Positions 1 through 13,600 of a DNA stretch of 64,000 nucleotides are shown piece by piece (positions within the stretch are counted from its first letter, which is position 1; every line of letters starts with the position of its first letter). This DNA comes from Solea solea (taxonomy: Eukaryota; Chordata; Actinopteri; Pleuronectiformes; Soleidae), in NCBI RefSeq assembly GCF_958295425.1, contig NC_081141.1:13193500-13257499 (forward strand), read 5' to 3'. The notes below the pieces were generated by a model that was not told where the DNA came from, did no database searches, and saw only the letters and a list, made by a program, of their open reading frames with translations. The translations under genes were made by a program, and so were the position numbers.

Positions 1-190
1 TCCTACTGGCCTAATCCTAATCCTAACCCTGACCCTAACCTCAGCCTAACTTTAAAACTTGTCCTCACCTTAATATGTAGTAATTTAGGGACTTGATTTG
101 TGTCCCCATAATGTGACTGTGTAAGGATTTAGGTCCCCACAACATAAGGAATGCCAGGTGTGTACATACACACACACACACACACACTGG
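1..190. repeat. Dispersed repeat with telomere-like CCTAA units and a GGGGAC palindrome
   Basis: The copy opens with degenerate CCTAAC/CCTAAT units. It continues with a block containing gggacttgatttgtgtcccc, then 'ataatgtgactgtgtaa', 'ggtccccacaaca' and a CA microsatellite (about 167-187). The same order of modules recurs at about 52375-52620, so this is a dispersed family and not a telomere. The window edge truncates this copy. The family name is unknown to me. Confidence 0.7.
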
Positions 191-900
191 TCTTTCTGCA
201 TTTTTAAGGACCCTCAATAACATAATGCATTACTCAGCTCTGACAGTAACCATAACAACAGTTTGCTCGTTGAGCCTTGGTCTGCTGTTGAATTTCCGAC
301 ATATCATGAGTGAGTGAGTCACCGTGTCTTGACTGGTATAGTCGGAAAAAAACACACACGTGTGTACTCAATGACAATAAACATCACTACATTGCATTTA
401 TAGTAGGTTTCCAAGAACTAGCATGTTATGTGTATGTATGATGAGCCATGGATGGACATGGATGCAGGTGCAGGAACAGCTTCCACGTTGATCTCCATCG
501 CGCAGCGTGAGCACGTGACACGAGGAGTTTACAGTATCTACACAGTAGCAGCCTGATTCCCGGAGCAGAGGTGCCATTGTTTTCGTGAATGTGAGCTTTA
601 CTGTGAATAAGCGTCTGATGGTGGTCATGTATGGTTGTTTGTTGATGACATAATCTCTGTGTGTGGTTTGCAGCTTCATTAAAAAAAAAAGAAAAAGGGG
701 GGGGGGGGTAATCGTTTGTCTGTTCTCATTCAAAGTTCAAATCTTTTTACTTTGGATGCGGCGACTTATCATGACGTCGACCGCTCGCATCGTGACCTGA
801 ACACTATAATAATATAATTCATCCGCGGCTCTTATTGAAATTCTGTTTGGCTGTTTAGTGTTGCTCTCTAAATATTCAAATGAGAAGAACAAGGGTGAAG
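191..900. other. Upstream non-coding stretch
   Basis: No exon or conserved coding segment is recognisable here. It includes an A/G homopolymer run near 680-708. Open frames on the minus strand are short and show no family resemblance. B-type slc4a4 first exons, if present, are expected further upstream, outside the window. Confidence 0.5.
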
Positions 901-1268
901 GAAAGCCAAGCCTCTGCTGAAGAATAGGCCAGTTTGTGAACCATTTCCTAATTGTTAATGAGGGGCTCCAGGGCAGCTTGCCAAGGTGGCAGGGCCAATG
1001 GCGAAGGCATGTTTGAACAGTGAAGGGGGAGGCACTTGCTGCGGGGACCTTGTCACTGAGGGGACCCCTAAACCCCATCGGCCCCCTCCTACCTGGTTCG
1101 CAGAGTGTTGGAGAAGGCAGCTGAGAGTGGCTGTCACTTCTACCTAAGACTTTAATGAGGGTTTAGCTGCCGCTTATGGACTCTGGTCCCTTTCTGACTG
1201 GCTAACTGAGGAGCAAACCCTGGTTCAGTTGATTGGGACACTACAGGGGGGTCAGCAAGTCTTAAAAG
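901..1268 (+). promoter_or_regulatory. slc4a4: Putative A-type 5' UTR and proximal promoter of slc4a4
   Basis: This moderately GC-rich block lies directly before the A-type start codon. An in-frame TAA at 1263-1265 stands one codon upstream of ATG 1269, so the reading frame cannot extend further 5'. In mammals the A-type (kidney) transcript starts from an internal promoter just ahead of its own first exon, and the position here matches. No clear TATA box is visible and the transcription start cannot be fixed by reading. Confidence 0.45.
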
Positions 1269-1621
1269 ATGTCCAACAACAATAATAATCAAGAGGAGAG
1301 GAAGGAAAAGGAAGAGGACTCAAACGAGAAAGAAGAGGAGGTCATGGTGAAAATCCCACCACCTCCACCTCCTCCTGAGATCAACGGGAAGGGTCCAGCC
1401 GAGGAGGACAAGTCATTACCCAAAACAATGCCCAATGGCCACCAGAGTCAGCCTATGAACCGCAGTATTTTTCCTCTCTCCACAGTCTCACCGGCAGCAG
1501 AGAGGATCCGCTTCATCCTTGGGGAGGAGGACGATGGCCCGGCTCCCCCTCAACTCTTCACAGAGTTGGATGAGCTGCTGTCAGTGGATGGACAGGAGAT
1601 GGAGTGGAAGGAGACGGCCAG
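1269..1621 (+). CDS. slc4a4: slc4a4 exon 1 (A-type start exon fused to common exon)
   Basis: Encodes residues 1-118 and ends in phase 2 before gtaaga. ATG 1269 is chosen because a stop lies just upstream in frame. Residues 1-73 are hydrophilic: an Asn run, a Glu/Lys-rich stretch and seven prolines (30-36). They end in [13 protein letters not shown], which resembles the end of the mammalian A-type N-terminus. The common region follows from S74. Confidence 0.92.
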
Positions 1622-4600
1622 GTAAGAATCTCAGTGTCACACGTCCTCCAGTCACTCACTATGAATTAAAAATTAAACATATACAGTTGACTTGTATGTC
1701 ACGTACACAGCAAAATTCTTATTATTATTTTTTAAACAGCCCAGAGCCTGGGAAATGGCTGAACAAACATCTGTAAACTTCTGCTCCTTGTTTGTCAAGC
1801 ACTAGGGGCATTTACTGTGTGCACTGCACTTGGAGCAGCATTTACAAAGAACTCACACAGTTCCACAGGTTTCTCCTGTGTGGCCCACTATGGGATGGGA
1901 TAGGACAGAGATGGGTTGATTGTTTATACATCATTAGTGTCGGATGAGTGAAGCGCTCTCAGGGGGAAACTAGATCCTGACGCTGCTGTTTGAGGCTCAG
2001 GATGAGGTGACTCGTTCTCCTATCCTCTCACCAATTGTACCGCAGAAAGACGTTACAGTAGATTTGGTGATACCTTTTGAATGATTTGCAGAGGAACTGT
2101 CAGCTGTCACAAAGTCTCCCTTTATTTGTGCCTCCAGCACCAATAATCCAACGTTTTAATCCACTTTCTGTCTTCTAAATTATGCGGGAATCACATGAAC
2201 ACGTGCAATTATTACTCAATGAAGGGCACAATTCTCCAGCTTTGCCTTGAATTAACATGGCAAAATTCACATGGAGATGCTAGAGCTTTACAGTTCCACA
2301 GAAACCAACCATTTATAACCTTATTTTAACCTAAATACATGACAGGAAAAATATACATGATTTATGGTATTTAAAACTATTGACATGACCTATGAGTTTT
2401 ATATACTGAGGAGGTTCAGCAAGCTTCAGTAGGCAGAAATACAACATTGTGAACAAATGCATTAACAAAGACGAAAAGTGAAAAGAATTTTAGTGATGAT
2501 TGAAAAAGAAGAAAATATTTTCTTTTTGTACAAGGGGAGATTTCTCTGCAAAGTAAGTAAATCAATACAAGATGAGCTGCAGACTTGTTTAAAGTGTCTC
2601 TTATATTTAACTCTGCAAGAGTAACAGGTCATAACAAGGTGAAATAAGTCAATCTGGCATCCACAACGTCAAACTTCGAAATCTGCAAATAACTGCAGAG
2701 ATTAAGATGCGGTGCAATGTTTCGCCAAGTGCACTCAGGGGGACTCGCACCGAATAAAAGGTCTCACAAGTGCTGTGTAGTGCTGGCTGTACGCCGAGTG
2801 CAATTTGGCAGCCAAACTGGACAAATAAAACCCTGCTATAGAAACAACTGCTCAGTACCAGTTCACTTTGTCATCCATCTGACTCTGAGGAAGCAGGGAT
2901 GAGGAGGGTTTAAAATATGCATGAAGAAAGTAACAACAATAATAATAATAATATTTATTTAAAATAAAAAATGTACCTCAACAATGAACAAAAGAAAGTA
3001 ATAGATTCACAACAGTGAAATTAATCAATAATTAAACAACATAAATAAATAAAGTGAAACTTTTGATGTGCATTTACTATTAGTCTCCCTGTTTGCTCCA
3101 CATGACAGATGTGTTATTAGTCTTTTTTCATGTGAGAGTTAGGATATTCTGACGTCAGTGTATTCTGTGACTTCCTGTTTTTATAATCTGAATTATGTGA
3201 GCGGTTTCCAATTAATCCAATTTCTCACTTTGTTTTTTTTTTCTTGGTAATTCCTCCAGGTGGATTAAGTTTGAGGAGAAGGTAGAGAAAGGAGGTGAAC
3301 GCTGGAGTAAACCTCACGTGGCGACGCTGTCCTTACACAGTCTGTTTGAACTGCGGACGTGCATCGAGAAAGGCACCATCATGCTGGACATGGAAGCGTC
3401 CACTCTTCCTCAGGTTGTTGGTAAGTTGCCCTCAGATCAACACATGACTTGGCATTAAGTCCAGACACCGCTAATCTGCAACTGGCAAATGTGTTTTTTA
3501 GAAGGAACGGTTACGTTCACCAGATTCAAAGACCAAAGAAGATTCTTCTAGTGATGGTCAACAGTCACAAAGACAAAAAACACTGGTTCTATGGCAACTA
3601 TGTGGCGTGTTTTTGTAAAACTCTTCCTTCCTGTTAAAATGCAGCACCAGATGTTTCCTGCAAATCTTTACAATGGTAAAATCATACTAGCCTTGAAATT
3701 AACTTTGACAAGCATAATTTAATCAAAGTTTCTAGTCACCTTAAAGCTGGAGTAGGCACCTCCTCTAGGTTCTGTTTACATCCTGTTGACCAATCACAGA
3801 GCAGTTCAGACAGAGAGATGTCGCTCCTATTGGCTCCACCCTCACTTTAATACAATTGCATTGTGCTGCAGAGCAGTGCAAAAAATGGAATCCCAATCGA
3901 ACATGCGCTAATCCGGTGGGAAGAGCACAGAAGCAGAGGGTCGAGATCTCAAAACGTTCAACACTAAACTGATTTTTAGCGATCTTGCCTACAGCTTAAC
4001 ATGGTCATGATGATGTACACGATGTTTTGTACTGTAATTGTGTTTTACACATCAGGGAGTGCCAAAGAAATGTCGTTGTTACGACAATAAAGCCTGTCCT
4101 ATCCTATATCCTGTTGGAGAACGTGTCATCGTCAATGCAGCGTCGACATATACAGTAAATCTTTGATATCAGAAATCAGTCAAGTGAATGAAGACATTTT
4201 ACTTCACGGGAGAAGTATTCTTTCCATTGTCCATTTGTGTGTCTGTGATAGCAGGTCCTGTCTGCCACTTCAGTTTGATCTGATGTACACTATACTGCAG
4301 AGTTGTGTTTCTATGTGTCGAATGCACATCACACAATTCCTCTCTGCTATTTTCAAAAGTAGGCCAAAGGCCAAAGCTTAGGTTCACGTTGAGCCTCAAA
4401 CAGGTTGGGCATAAACGTCCTCATTTGAGGACAGCCAGCGCTCTTCGGTTGCTTTTAGATTATCACGTCATGCCCTCCAATCGGATGTCACCACCCCACT
4501 GCTTTGTGTGCGTGAGGGCGCAGGAGGAAGAGTTACCACTCGGTGATTCATGTGAAGTAATTGCCTGTGCTGCATGGGCCGCACAGGCCGAGCGGAGCGG

Positions 4601-7600
4601 GGCCTCTTGCTTTGGGGCCGGCTGACTTGACGGATGGGCCATTAACGCCGCTGCCCTCCACAAGAGGGGAGAAACTCCCCTGAAGCTGTGATCCATCAGC
4701 ATTCACTTTTCTGACCCTCTTTTTAAAAATAGGCTGGACCTTTTGATTGAGTCATTTCACGATGCCATGAGCACATAAGCACACAGGAGCATCGCTGTGT
4801 GGGACACTAATTGAGTCTGAAGAGACTGCTTATGGTGACTTAATTATTTTCAGTGAGTGTGGCGCTGGTGTAAAATTCTCACTGAAGAGGGTTGACCCAA
4901 AATACAACAAATTTAAAAATAGAGCAGGATTGGCTTGACGACTGTGCAAGTTGATTCCTTCCTCTTAAAGCCTTTAATCACATTCTTTTAAATTAAATTA
5001 AATTAAATTAAATTAAATTAAATTAAATTAAATTAAATTAAATTAAATTAAATTAAATTAAATTAAATTAAATTAAATAGTTTCCTGTTAATACTCCTCG
5101 GAATTTTTAAAGTTTTTTTGGTCTCACATAGATTGATAGAAGTACAGAAGAGCATTAGGGCCACATGTAAAACAATTCTAAGATTAAAGTCGGAATTCTG
5201 AGATTATTCTGAGAAAAATACTACTGGCTTTTCTTAAAGACTAAAAACGTATATTTCATCAAAGAGAAAAGAACACTAACTACTTGTTACTGGGCAGAAT
5301 AATGAAATGTTTCACATCAAATGTCACTCTTCATCGTTTCTCCTCTCTTTGCTCTCAGACATGATCACTGACAACCAGATTGAGATCGGGCAGCTGAAAG
5401 CCGAACTGAAGGACAAAGTGATGTACACGTTGCTACGGAAACATCGCAAACAGACCAAGAAGTCCAACCTGCGCTCTCTGGCTGACATCGGCAAGACGGT
5501 CTCCAGTGCAAGTAGGCTGTTTTCCAACCAGGAAAACGGTAATACTGATGCCAGTTTGGTGCAGTCTTCATTTCTTTGTCAATTATTTAAGGAAAATGTT
5601 TTAATAACTTTACAAACATTTTTATGTTAGATTAGATTAAGATCCTTTATGGATCCTCATGGGGGAAATACAGATGTTACAGTTCAGTAAAATAGAATAA
5701 ATGAATAAATAAATAGAAGCAATAGTGTTTAAGTAAGAGTAATGTTATTGGTTTATTGTACGATATATTATCATCATACTGTAGTATTAGTGTTGATATT
5801 TACCACTACTACTACTTCTAATGAGATCCTTTTTAGGTTATAGTTAACAATAAAGGACACTGCTGCCCTCCACTGCATTAACCCAATAACATGCATTTGG
5901 ACTAACTACAAAAGAAATACAGTATTATTATTAACAGATGAGGAAAAACAACATTCCTTGAGTTTCAAGCTCTTAACGTGAATAATCTTTGTGCTACTGT
6001 CATTTAACCAGTGACTGTGTCGATGTGTTTTGCTAACAATAATGTGAATGTGTACTCACTGTGCTTGCTGCACTAACTGAGATGTAATGTGATCAGAAGT
6101 TTGTCAGAAGGGGACATTTGATCCCAGAGTGAGGAAAGTCCATGGAAAATCATAAAACCGGTGATAGGATTTTAAGATGTGACTAATAGAGTGTATATCA
6201 CTCAGAATCTGAATATGATTATATATGTTCACACATGTCTCACCTCATGCTACTTTGAATTTTGTTGGAAAATGCTACTGTGATTCTTTCAAAATTGCAA
6301 AAATATCTTAATTCAGATTCATGCACATTCAAAATTCGCTGTTATTGGCTTTTGAATATAATTTTAAGTCATTTATTTGATTAATGTATGATCCATCTGG
6401 TGTGATTTGCCTAAAGGCCTCGCTCATGTTCCTTCTGTTACAAAAATCCTTTGTTTTTTGAAATACGAAGAAACAGCTAATAATTATGTGACTTAGTGCA
6501 ACAGCAGCAAACAGTGAGCTTTATAGATGGGTCTTTGGAGGGTTATTTATCCGCTGCTGTCACATTACTGAATGTGATTTATAACTTCTATAAACCCCTT
6601 GTGCGTGGGGTCACCATGTAACAGCCAGAGCGTCGTCTCAAGGACAGTACTGAGATAAAAATACACTGATAATCAATAACCGATCCCATTGTCGGGATAA
6701 AGTATGTCTACTCATGTGGTAAAATACATTGTGACTCATGTTTTTCTGTCCAACAACCCATGATCTCTGTGTTTCACGACACTCCTGCTCCTCACTCCAC
6801 TCTTTCTCTGCACAGCTTGTACTATTCCAGATAAATCCAGATTAACAAATCTCATGCTATGGCCTTTAACCCCTGTCTGCCTGCTGTCTAATTTTTCTGC
6901 TTGCCTTTTCTTTCTGCTTCCCTGGATGGGGTCTGTTAATAAAAGCTCGTAGTCCTCTTGAGAACTCTCTGACTTGCCTGTCGGGTCGCATTTCAATGGA
7001 GGACTTGCAGAGCCAGAGGAGTACCAGCATGGACTGGCTTAGTAAGTTCACTAAACACAGTCTACATTCACACTGCAGAACACGGACGAGTCCTGAATCA
7101 CTGCTGCTGTATCTAAGGCCGCGTATGAACATGTACATCCTCAAGAATTGTTCACATCTGGCATTGAAACTCATCCTGGATGAGTCTCCCGTGGCCACTT
7201 GTGAAATCTTTGGTAGCTTGTGTATTTTTGACTAAGTGGTTGACAAAGTGATTTTGACATACTATGGACTCAGATTCCAGCTGCAGTTTGAATGTAGTCA
7301 GAATAACATATATGTTTTCTAGAGTATTGATAGAAATAGTAATAGGCAGTAGTGTCATAGTTTTTAGTTTTAGTTTTAAATGTATCTCCCACATCCCAAT
7401 ACTCCCCAAATATTCCCTTTTATTTGATTTTAATCCAGTCCTCTATAGCTATATTTAAATGATTGACCCTTAAATAAAGGGTTAAAAAAAAATCCTTTGA
7501 CTGGCTGCATCATACTGACTAATGTTATTACCGTCAGTGCTCGGGGGGGCAGATGAATGAAAGGCTGCAGTGGCATCAGAATTTGCACAAGTCTAACATA

Positions 7601-10600
7601 ATGCGTCGAATATAATGCGTCGAGCTGAAACCAAACGTCAGACTGATGTTCACCTGCTTCACATCAGGAAAACACTTGATCAAAGACTGATGTGAAAGAC
7701 AGACACTGAGATGATAATTTTGGCTCTATTTAGGATCCAGATTTTCATTTACAATTATCCGTGGTATTCAATTATAGATTAGTTTATGCATGCGGCTTTT
7801 TGGAAATCCAACAAAAAAGTCTTCACGGTGTTAAAATGAAGGTATTTAATGCTAAAATAGTGTATCATCGACCAGGTTACATTTAGCTCATATTTAATGA
7901 CAGCAAATGGTTTCAACGGAAAAACCTTCAACAGACACTTAGTCTAATCTGAGCGTCATCTGCGATATTCTGTGGTTTGCATGAGTCTCACTGCTGTCCT
8001 GGTGTTCCTCTCTGTGCTGCATGGACAAAGCAAACTGTCTGGGCCACTGTCTTTCCTTGGGTCTCTGCCGTCCTGTCGTCCACACAGTTCCTACACATCA
8101 TTGTTGAAAGTGAAGGTGGTCTAACTGTTCAGGGCTGCTGTGATTTGAACAGATAGTCCAGCCACAGCCCACAAGAACCTGACGTCCAACAGCATGAACG
8201 ACATTTCTGACAAGCCAGTAAAAGATCAGGTGAGTCACCCTGATGTTAAAATCAAGTTTTTGTCTCTTTTCCATTATGTTTTTTATTGTTATTTCTTTCT
8301 CTTTGTGGATACCAAGAGTCTCTCTTGTCTCATTGTGAGACTTGGTCTTGCTATTTAAGGTACCTTGAGAAGAATACATGCTGTGCATTTGGTGACACAC
8401 AAATAAAATGCCTTTAATTTGATTTAAAGAAGAACGGTGCCTTTTCCAGACTTAGGGCCATAAAAATCTGACCAGTGGTGTCAATCCTATATTTAGCAGC
8501 CAAATGATTTGTTAGTAAACAGAACTCTTTAAGCCACAGATTAGAGGACTGGATTGTGGCCTTAAAACTTATCTCTAAAGCCCCTTTTCCACCTATGGTC
8601 CCAGCTTGCCTCGGCCTGGCACAGTGGAAACACAAAATAACTGTGCCAATGCGAGGCGAGGCAAATGCTAGTGGAAACGTGCCATTAGTCTGCATTAGCT
8701 CCGTCCTGCAGAGCTGGAGAAACCAGTCCAAACTAACTTTGCATCCACTGGTTTACAGCAGTGATTACATTGTCATCATGCAGCTGCTCTGAACCTGCTG
8801 CAGAATGTTTCGTATAATACATAACTTTTCCACTATGACTCTCAAATATGCTGCATCCAAGATTATGTGTCACACCCAGAGGACGGATGTGAGTTTATTG
8901 CGCCGGTCACGGTGCTTGTCAATTCATTTCTCATAATTTACGAGAAGCGGGCTTTTCTTTCCTTTGCCCTCGGGTGTTTATATGGCTCACACTTATCTCC
9001 CGCTATCTTTCCTTTAGGTGAGTTTCAGGAAAAACAGGAGAACATCAGCTGTCATTATAGTTGGGTCAGAGAGAATGCTCGTTCATAATGTGTCAGAATG
9101 TGATGAAGCCGCCAAATGTGTTGTTTGCTGTGCTTGTGAATGGACTTAGTCACGATTTAATTACCTCTGTGTGGAACATGCTATCAGTTCATATTAGTAG
9201 TAGCAACTAAATAAATGATTGATCAATTTATCTTGACGCTCCTGCTGAAATCGATGAAAAGACCAATGCTAATAGAAATAATAATAACACGAACAGTGAT
9301 ATAAAATGGATAAAACAATAAAAACCATTAAAACATGAGGACGACAAACTGTAAAACAATACAACAGGCATTAGGTGAAATCTGGAAACAGAACTGACGA
9401 CTAAATGAAATAAGAAGTGACTGCAGACGTTAAGTAAAGAGTGTTAACGTTATTAAAAGTAGTCATTCCAAGAACAATAAAAGTACTTTGTATGTGTTTA
9501 TGTTTTGGTGTTTTTCCAGAATATTTCCATTAAACTGTAAGATCCACAGATTGGGACAGAGGAATCGTTAGAAAAGAGTTCCACTGTTCTCAGCAGATTT
9601 GTGGTCATATGGTCTCATCTCAGACTTGACCTCTGAAGAGAAGAGAATCAGGTCACACAGACCCACTCACTTCTCTTGTGGGACAGAAAGAGTAGGAACG
9701 AGGCGACTGGACAGGAAACACATCTCCGAAAAAAAACGTTTCCACACCCACTCAGTCTGTTAATGTCATTCAGAGTTTTCCACTGTGGACCAATGCGCAG
9801 GGACAGCTTTTCCTCACTGCATGTCTGATTACATTCCATTATATGTAATCGTAACATATACTGTATATCATAACATTAAATACCTATATCGTTTCTAAAG
9901 CTTTTTTTTCAGTCCTCTGTACGTCACCTCATGTGTTTGAAAGAATAGCCTCTCTGAGGAGTTGTGGCTCCTGATTGGATGAAGTGTTGTGAGATACTAG
10001 AAGTGTATTTTTGCTGAGCAAACACCCTAGATCAGTGAAAGCTGTTCAAATTTAAACAAAAGTATTTAACTGACAGCAAGTTTTTCCCCCTTGTATAGCG
10101 GGCAGTTTATCCTACGCAGACAAGGAAACATTTTTTTCACATTTTACTGGTCTTTGCTACTTGAATCTCTCCAGATTATATCACATGTAAGGAGTAATAA
10201 TCCACCTTTTAAAGTCAAAGAGCTTGGAATATCATGCTATTTTTTTTGTGTGTGAGTAAATATTGTCCCGCGGGCATGTACAGAACCACCGGGGAAAGGA
10301 GTATACATTGTTTACGAGGGCAGTATGTTGAGGATTAGCAGAGATCGGACACACTTCAGGGTGTGCAGGTACGCAGGTCTTAACCTCTTGAATCATTTAC
10401 AGACATACGGTTTGCCAAGACGGCTCCCACAGCATGTGATCGGATCTGTCTGCACGTCAGCAGTGGATTTCGCTTCTCGAAAGTTGACGTATATAAAGGG
10501 CGTGATGATAATTGGCACACAGGCTTCTCGGGTTTTACTGTATTTGATTCATTAGTCTTGGTGTTAATTATAAACAAAGATACCTATCACTCAGTATATA

Positions 10601-13600
10601 TGTATATATATATATATATATACATATGTGTATATATATATGTATATATATATATATACATACATACATATATATAACTGTAGGACATAACTATCTATAG
10701 GAGGTCACATGGTGAACGTATAGATCCTGGCAGGTGTCTTTACACATCGCAGCGTGGTGATGACAGAATCTCATTTTCTCATTCTTGATTTTGCGTTTAA
10801 GATGGAGCGGGATTGTCCTGTTTGATACAGGCTGTTTAATTTAGTGATTGCTTGCTGGTGTGAACTTAGCATTTAATGTCTCCTCCTGTTTTTTTTGTCT
10901 TTTGTACGTTTAGCTGAGGAACAAGTTCATGAAGAAGTTGCCAAGAGACGCCGAGGCCTCCAACGTGCTGGTGGGGGAGGTGGATTTCCTTGATGCCCCG
11001 TTTGTGGCGTTTGTTCGTCTGCACCAGGCTGTGATGCTGGGAGCCTTGACGGAGGTTCCTGTGCCCACAAGGTGTCTGAGATTCATTGGTTTAATCAGCA
11101 AGAGTTTAAGATAATGCAGGATGATGTGTCATTCATGAAGGTCAATGGAGACAGTTGGAGGATACCTTAGACATTAACCTATTAGTGTTAAATAATGAAT
11201 TAATCAATTAATCCATCTTCTTCTGCCTTATCCTCCACATGAGGGTCGCTAATGTCAATCCCAGCTGACATAGGGCAAAACGCGGGTTCACCAGTCCATC
11301 ACAGGGTCACACACATGTAGAGACAAACAACCATTCACTCTCACACTCACAACTATGGTCAATTTAGTGTGTCTAATTTGCCTAATGCCCAAATCTGCAT
11401 GTTTTAACTAAAAATTTTTATATACAGTAGCTCTTTTAAAACAAAATTTACAAACAAATGCACTCAGGGAACTCAGGTGTAGAAAAAACAAAGACACGGA
11501 GGCAAAAAGACACAAAAATACCCCATTAATATAAATAAAATTAAACAAATAAAAAAACAAGAGTAGTATGAGGAGACATAAAAAAATCAAAAGCAATTCT
11601 AATAAAAACAAAATAGAAGTAATCATATTATGAAACAGTACAAACAGATGACTCTCGCGAGGTGAATCTGTAAAAATGTAGTTTTCACCATCTGACACTG
11701 AATGTTGTGAGATATTGTATGCAAATTAGAGATGGACATGAATATTTGATTATTCATTTGTTTATAAAAAGTCGACCAGTTAACGTGACTATTTGTAATT
11801 ACATCAAAATTACATAACTGAAAAGTGTTTGCATTGATAAAAATTCTATTTTTACCTAATTTGTGATAAATCTATTATCGCAAGGTGGCAGCATCACCAA
11901 GCATTTAGTCAGCGAACTGCATGTGTGTTAGCAGAGGCGATCAAATTTAAGAGGTTCCTTGAAAGCATCACAAAGCTGCTCCTCTAAGCTCAACAGGATG
12001 TGAATCCTGCATTATTTTCACCATTCTCTCATGCGCTACAGTTTAGAACATGCAAACATTTGATAATTACTAAGTCAGTATATTTGCTTGAAGTGCCAGT
12101 CCCTCATGTAATTGTGAAACATGCTGTACTGTAGAGCCATGTACTGTTTGTGCTCTGGCTGTTGATGAGCAAAGCCAGTTCAGTGCTACTATAATTTATT
12201 CATTCATTCAAATCCAAGAAGCCATCAAATGTATTTTCTGTTGTTTACAATCAGTTGTCATGAATGTTGCATCAACAATGCCCTCAAAGACTATGGTGAC
12301 ACATCTAATGCAAAGTGGCTACAAGGTGTGTGATTACTTATATAATGTACACATAATTATGATGATTATAGATGAAGCTAAAGAGGTTTATTTCCACTGT
12401 TTTATCATCTATTACAGAGCTCATTACCTGCGACTTCTATCATGGTTTTTGATGCAAATGTCGCTTTTATTCGCAGATTCTTATTCATCCTGCTTGGACC
12501 CAAAGGCAAAGCGAAGTCATACCACGAGATTGGCAGAGCAATCGCAACGCTGATGTCCGATGAGGTTGGACTGACATTAACATTAATAACCCACGTTACA
12601 TTATACTTGACTCACTTATTGCAACATTTACGTTGTTTTGACCATTAAGCTTCACCGAGCGTGTTACAGTAAAGAGAGTGGACAATATCTTTTTGTTCAT
12701 TCAGCTCTCAGGTAATTTACGTAGGCAGAAGTGTTTTGTGATGTTATATTCAAATAGGCCTTTAAATTTGTCTCCTCTGTGCAGTTTACTTCTTAAAAGT
12801 GTGCCAAAAATGGAGTTGACCACCATTAGTCTCTTCATATCGGGATCTGAATGCTCAATCTTTAACTTTTACATAATGATATATATTTAACACCAACAAT
12901 TTGAGCAGTTTTCTACATGTAAATACAGAAAGAATTAAAAATAATCTGTTTATGATTGATGCCGAGCACTTTTGCATGCTTTAAGAGGACTCTTTCACAC
13001 TACATTACACTGTCTCTGTCCATTCAGATTTTCCATGACATTGCGTATAAGGCCAAGGACAGACAGGACCTGCTGGCTGGTATCGATGAGTTCCTGGATG
13101 AGGTGATTGTGCTTCCTCCCGGAGAGTGGGACCCTGCCATCAGGATAGAGCCTCCAAAGTCTCTACCGTCCTCTGACAAAAGGTCTTTATGGGTTACAAT
13201 GCACAAAACATTTAAACAGATACACTCTTCTTTAATTCTATTTCCATTTTCTATCGTACATGGGAGTCATTTAGAAAGTTTTATTTTAGGTTCTAAAAAT
13301 AGTGATAGTACCCAGAGGAAACTCTTTGTGTGATTACGCGCCTCCTCGTTAACGGAGATTTCCCGATCTGAAACTACAACTGATTTAACAGGGATGTCAA
13401 GCTGCGCGTGGGTCTGTCAACCACCTCCACATACAGTAACACACAAAGGCGACACCGCACATGCATGAAGCTGACACAAACCCTGAAACAGCACATTTAA
13501 CCAACACGTGTCAAACAGTCACAGGATGTCGTGTGAGATTTATGACACTTGACAGGTGAAGTGAAGTCCACAGGGTCGGATGCAACATTAATGAAAGCGG

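Larger units (their letters stand above)
8230..10913 (+). other. slc4a4: slc4a4 intron 4
   Basis: Contains a hAT-like MITE fragment (about 8580-8690) and a (TA)n microsatellite (about 10594-10677). No further exon is needed, because exons 4 and 5 join in phase 0 without gaps against mammalian NBCe1. Confidence 0.6.

Noticed and set aside
1..60. Telomeric end
   Set aside because: Units are degenerate, few, and recur internally at 52.4 kb with the same flanking modules, so it is a dispersed repeat.
191..1268. B-type first exons of slc4a4 in the upstream kilobase
   Set aside because: No frame with the basic Arg/Lys-rich B-type N-terminus is visible before 1269; they must lie outside the window.
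8153..8165. Alternative acceptor for exon 4 after 'gatag' at 8157
   Set aside because: Would shift frame and give a stop within a few codons, whereas AG 8151-8152 gives the conserved sequence.
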